64,000 bases of DNA from Serripes groenlandicus (Eukaryota; Mollusca; Bivalvia; Cardiida; Cardiidae): contig JASEVX010000017.1 in the NCBI GenBank assembly GCA_031761405.1, positions 6,621,668-6,685,667 on the forward strand. The letters run 5' to 3'. Numbering within the stretch: the stretch's first letter is position 1; the number at the start of each line of letters is the position of its first letter. A program made the translations under genes and the position numbers. Shown here in pieces: positions 63,301-64,000 of the stretch. The notes below the pieces were generated by a model that worked only from the letters and a program-made list of their open reading frames with translations, was not told the DNA's origin and ran no database searches.

Positions 63301-64000
63301 GTAAGAAAATCTTATTCCGGTAGTCACCCGTAAATGGCTCGGCAATTTCCGTAAGAGAGTTTATAGGATCGCCGAATTCTGTCCGATATCGCTAATGGTC
63401 GGTACTATACTTTGGTGTGTCGGTCAATTGCACCGGAAATGACTGACACATCCACGAACAAAAATCGCCGTAGTTGTTAGGGTTTTTCTAACCATAAAAG
63501 CGTTTAATCTAATCCAGCTCATGCTGTCAATGGCAGATATATTTTACATATTTAACATATAGCATACCAACCTTAGATCATTTTCGAACAGTGCAGAATC
63601 GGATGGAGACGCCCCACTTTGACTCGGCTATGCAATATTGACAATGTGACCAATTTGCCAACAATTTCCATTTTCAGATCGCATGAATAAATAGGCCGAC
63701 GTTATCTACACTGATGTTTTCAAAGTGGTCTGGTGCTTATTCATTGTTTGTGAGGAAGGTTAAACGGATGGTTGTTCATGGCGCACGTAATTCAATTACC
63801 TGCGACGGATTCCCCGCCATCTCTCCCGTCCTCAAACTCAACGTACCCGTCGTCACACGACACGTTCAGGTTTGTGAAGTAAAACATGAGGTGGGGCATG
63901 GAATACCACGTCTCTATGGTCACTAGGCATACCCCCGTGCTGGTGGTCTGGGGTTTGAACACCAGCTGTCCCTGGTATACACTGTCAAATATCATGCTCA
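56391..64000 (-). CDS. CUB-LDLa single-pass membrane protein gene, 5' end outside the window
   Basis: Four exons on the minus strand join without a frame break: 64000-63800, 62127-61975, 59699-59482 and 57326-56391. All three introns have GT donors and AG acceptors, with phases 1, 1 and 0. The visible product is 501 residues: most of a CUB domain, one LDL-receptor class A module with six cysteines, a transmembrane helix followed by lysines, and a 311-residue tail. This order predicts a type I plasma-membrane protein with a ligand-binding or adhesive outside and a long acidic inside. CUB and LDLa modules are typical of metazoan receptors and co-receptors; ligand and pathway cannot be read here. 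The signal peptide, the first part of the CUB domain and any further domains lie beyond 64000. The introns are full of repeats. No AATAAA was seen on the minus strand just after the stop. Exon structure is seen in the sequence; the receptor role is inference. Confidence 0.87.
57327..59481 (-). other. Intron between LDLa/TM exon and tail exon
   Basis: Donor GTATAT at 59481-59476 and acceptor CAG at 57329-57327 on the minus strand. It holds a D element at 58007-58255. Short frames at 58453-58635 and 58852-59237 show no convincing domain. Confidence 0.8.
58007..58255. mobile_element. D palindromic MITE in intron
   Basis: TCGAGGGTTTGGCGTGAAAC left, GTTTCACGGCAAGCCCTCGA right. Core CATTGCTCAGAACGAGCAAT, the inverted loop orientation of 29551. 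Confidence 0.85.
59482..59699 (-). CDS. Exon: LDL-receptor class A module and transmembrane helix
   Basis: A 218-base exon with acceptor TTTCATAG| and donor AAAAAG|GTATAT. The split codon gives Asp, then TCRNDHYKCSNDRC, then IHEGVKCNSHNSC and GDNSDC, which is six cysteines in LDLa spacing. Of the usual calcium-site acids, the Asp of GD and of SD remain. The Asp after cysteine 4 is Asn and the Asp before cysteine 5 is Ser. The last cysteine follows SD directly, without the usual E..C spacing, so the module is partly degenerate. A hydrophobic stretch from VTTAGIVTVSLVG to ATMVVYHCYC follows and ends in KKK, a stop-transfer signal. The exon ends in phase 0. Confidence 0.88.
59801..60063. mobile_element. 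E palindromic repeat in intron
   Basis: TGAGTCGTCCCACGAG left, CTCGCGGGACGGCTCA right; inner CACAGGAGGCGAAAAGTGTA. Among the best-kept E copies. Confidence 0.83.
60066..60178 (-). pseudogene. Decayed duplicate of the LDLa exon, copy 1
   Basis: Minus-strand reading gives TCSDYTN, then NGHKSCRDNSVCKHK, then PTVHTA, which aligns with TCRNDHY, NSHNSCGDNSDCKRK and STVTTA of the LDLa exon at 59482-59699 in the same frame. Cysteines 2, 3 and 4 are lost and the transmembrane part is missing, so it is not a working exon. An E repeat lies directly on its left (59801-60063). Confidence 0.7.
60314..60551. mobile_element. E palindromic repeat in intron, duplicated
   Basis: TGTGCCGTTTCGCGAG left, CTCGCGGGACGGATCA right. 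It sits in the second unit of the 480-base tandem duplication. Confidence 0.8.
60553..60653 (-). pseudogene. Decayed duplicate of the LDLa exon, copy 2
   Basis: A second, more worn copy. Minus-strand reading gives NGHKSCRDHSGCKHK, close to copy 1. The flanking 60560-60792 is near-identical to 60075-60313, and both blocks follow an E repeat, so copies 1 and 2 are a tandem duplication of about 480 bases. It has lost most LDLa cysteines. Confidence 0.65.
60793..60840 (-). mobile_element. SINE head fragment
   Basis: Minus strand AAGTGGCTCAGTCGGTAAGA and GGGCTATCAATCCGGGG, a tRNA-Asp-like head without the rest. Confidence 0.5.
61208..61312 (-). repeat. 5S-rRNA-like sequence (5S pseudogene or 5S-derived SINE head)
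   Basis: On the minus strand, AGTTAAGCAACGTT followed by GTGCCTGGATGGGTGACC matches the 5S rRNA internal control region and the loop after it (AGCTAAGCAACGTCGGGCC and ACTTGGATGGGTGACC in typical 5S). The 5' part keeps GCCACG and the 3' part is replaced. Short complementary ends, CCGGC and GCCGG, lie at both edges. It is too divergent to be a working 5S gene. It sits in the intron between the second CUB exon and the LDLa exon. Confidence 0.6.
61321..61974. other. Intron sequence, nothing recognised
   Basis: The plus-strand frame at 61544-61786 has no domain. Confidence 0.4.
61975..62127 (-). CDS. Exon: C-terminal part of CUB domain
   Basis: A 153-base exon with acceptor TTTTTCTGTAG| and donor TCGG|GTAAAT. 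It completes a Gly codon split with the previous exon and reads LERRVCGVEKP, then YLKIKYTR, then LTIIFTAYSS. This matches the second half of CUB domains: fourth cysteine in a CG motif, an L.I.Y strand and a terminal F.A.Y strand. It ends in phase 1, which the next exon fits exactly. Confidence 0.85.
62165..62400. mobile_element. E palindromic repeat in intron
   Basis: ATCCGTCCCGCGATAAAACC left, GGTTTTCTCGCGCGGAA right; the right arm is shortened. Confidence 0.75.
62596..62825 (+). mobile_element. T1 MITE in intron
   Basis: TTAACTCTTTCCCTCATA to TATGAGGAAAAGAGTTAA, core GAAATTGCTCAAAGCGAGCA. Confidence 0.83.
62967..63200 (-). mobile_element. T1 MITE, worn right end, in intron
   Basis: TTAATCCCTAAACACAC left, CAAATCTGCAGCAGACGAC, GAAACTGCTCATAAAGAGCA, TTTGTCACAATGTTTTCAAA. 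Confidence 0.65.
63201..63599. other. Intron sequence, nothing recognised
   Basis: No exon or repeat family was recognised. Confidence 0.35.
63600..63765 (+). mobile_element. T1 or T2-like remnant next to the CUB exon
   Basis: GATGTTTTCAAAGTGGTCTG, TTTGTGAGGAAGGTTAA at the right end, 35 bases from the donor of the first CUB exon. GGATGGAGACGCCCCACTTT at its left resembles T2. Confidence 0.4.
63800..64000 (-). CDS. Exon: middle part of CUB domain (partial at window edge)
   Basis: Reading from 63998 downward gives 66 full codons plus one base. The pattern is that of a CUB domain: VCLVTIETWYSMPHLMFYF, then NLNVSCDDGYVEFEDG, which fits the C..YVEV.DG strand around the third CUB cysteine. NVS is a possible N-glycosylation site. 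The donor is CAG|GTAATT, with the exon ending at 63800 in phase 1. The open frame runs on for only a few residues past the donor before a stop. The acceptor is outside the window, so the ATG at 63995 is internal and not a start. Confidence 0.82.

Noticed and set aside
63792..63995. ATG at 63995 as a start codon
   Set aside because: It lies inside the CUB domain and the frame is open upstream to the window edge.

Overview
The window is nuclear DNA of an animal, most probably a bivalve mollusc. It is AT-rich and has no operon structure. It holds intron-split exons with GT/AG borders, tRNA-derived SINEs with a common 3' tail, a 5'-truncated non-LTR retrotransposon, many short inverted-repeat elements and several kilobase-sized minisatellites. 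The repeat style resembles Dreissena or a related heterodont clam, but that is inference from pattern memory; no marker gene fixes the species.

One protein-coding gene is clear. It lies on the minus strand at the right end, from 56391 to beyond 64000. Four phase-compatible exons encode most of a CUB domain (two exons), one LDL-receptor class A module plus a transmembrane helix (one exon), and a 311-residue acidic, Asn-rich cytoplasmic tail ending in a stop (last exon). The 5' end is outside the window. The intron upstream of the LDLa exon holds two decayed copies of that exon, each next to a palindromic repeat, and a 5S-rRNA-like sequence.

Positions 1-56000 are almost entirely repeats. The commonest is a short element flanked by TTAA, with CCCTTTCCCTCATA-type ends (called T1 here), about 55 copies or remnants. 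A second TTAA family (T2) ends in CCCTTTCAGCGCC. Other inverted-repeat families are called D (GGCTTGGCGTGAAACGG ends), E (GAGCCGTCCCGCGAG ends) and F (AGATAAGGAG ends with a CATAGGGTT core hairpin). There is also a 2.6 kb foldback element at 16274-18886 with a half copy at 54505-55835. T1, T2 and D share a central-hairpin design.

Tandem arrays lie at 2434-2931 (29 bp, apparently grown from inside a T1 copy), 14099-14465 (56 bp), 21165-21925, 23218-25320 and 44290-45920 (all 46 bp but unrelated in sequence), 35985-37700 (about 67 bp), 47698-47925 (about 59 bp) and 48470-49995 (42 bp). Retrotransposon fragments lie at 1615-2327, 9340-9515 and 12200-12510. One exon-like open frame at 28838-29117 has a weak SH2 pattern and is reported with low confidence. 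Most other open frames are translations of repeats.
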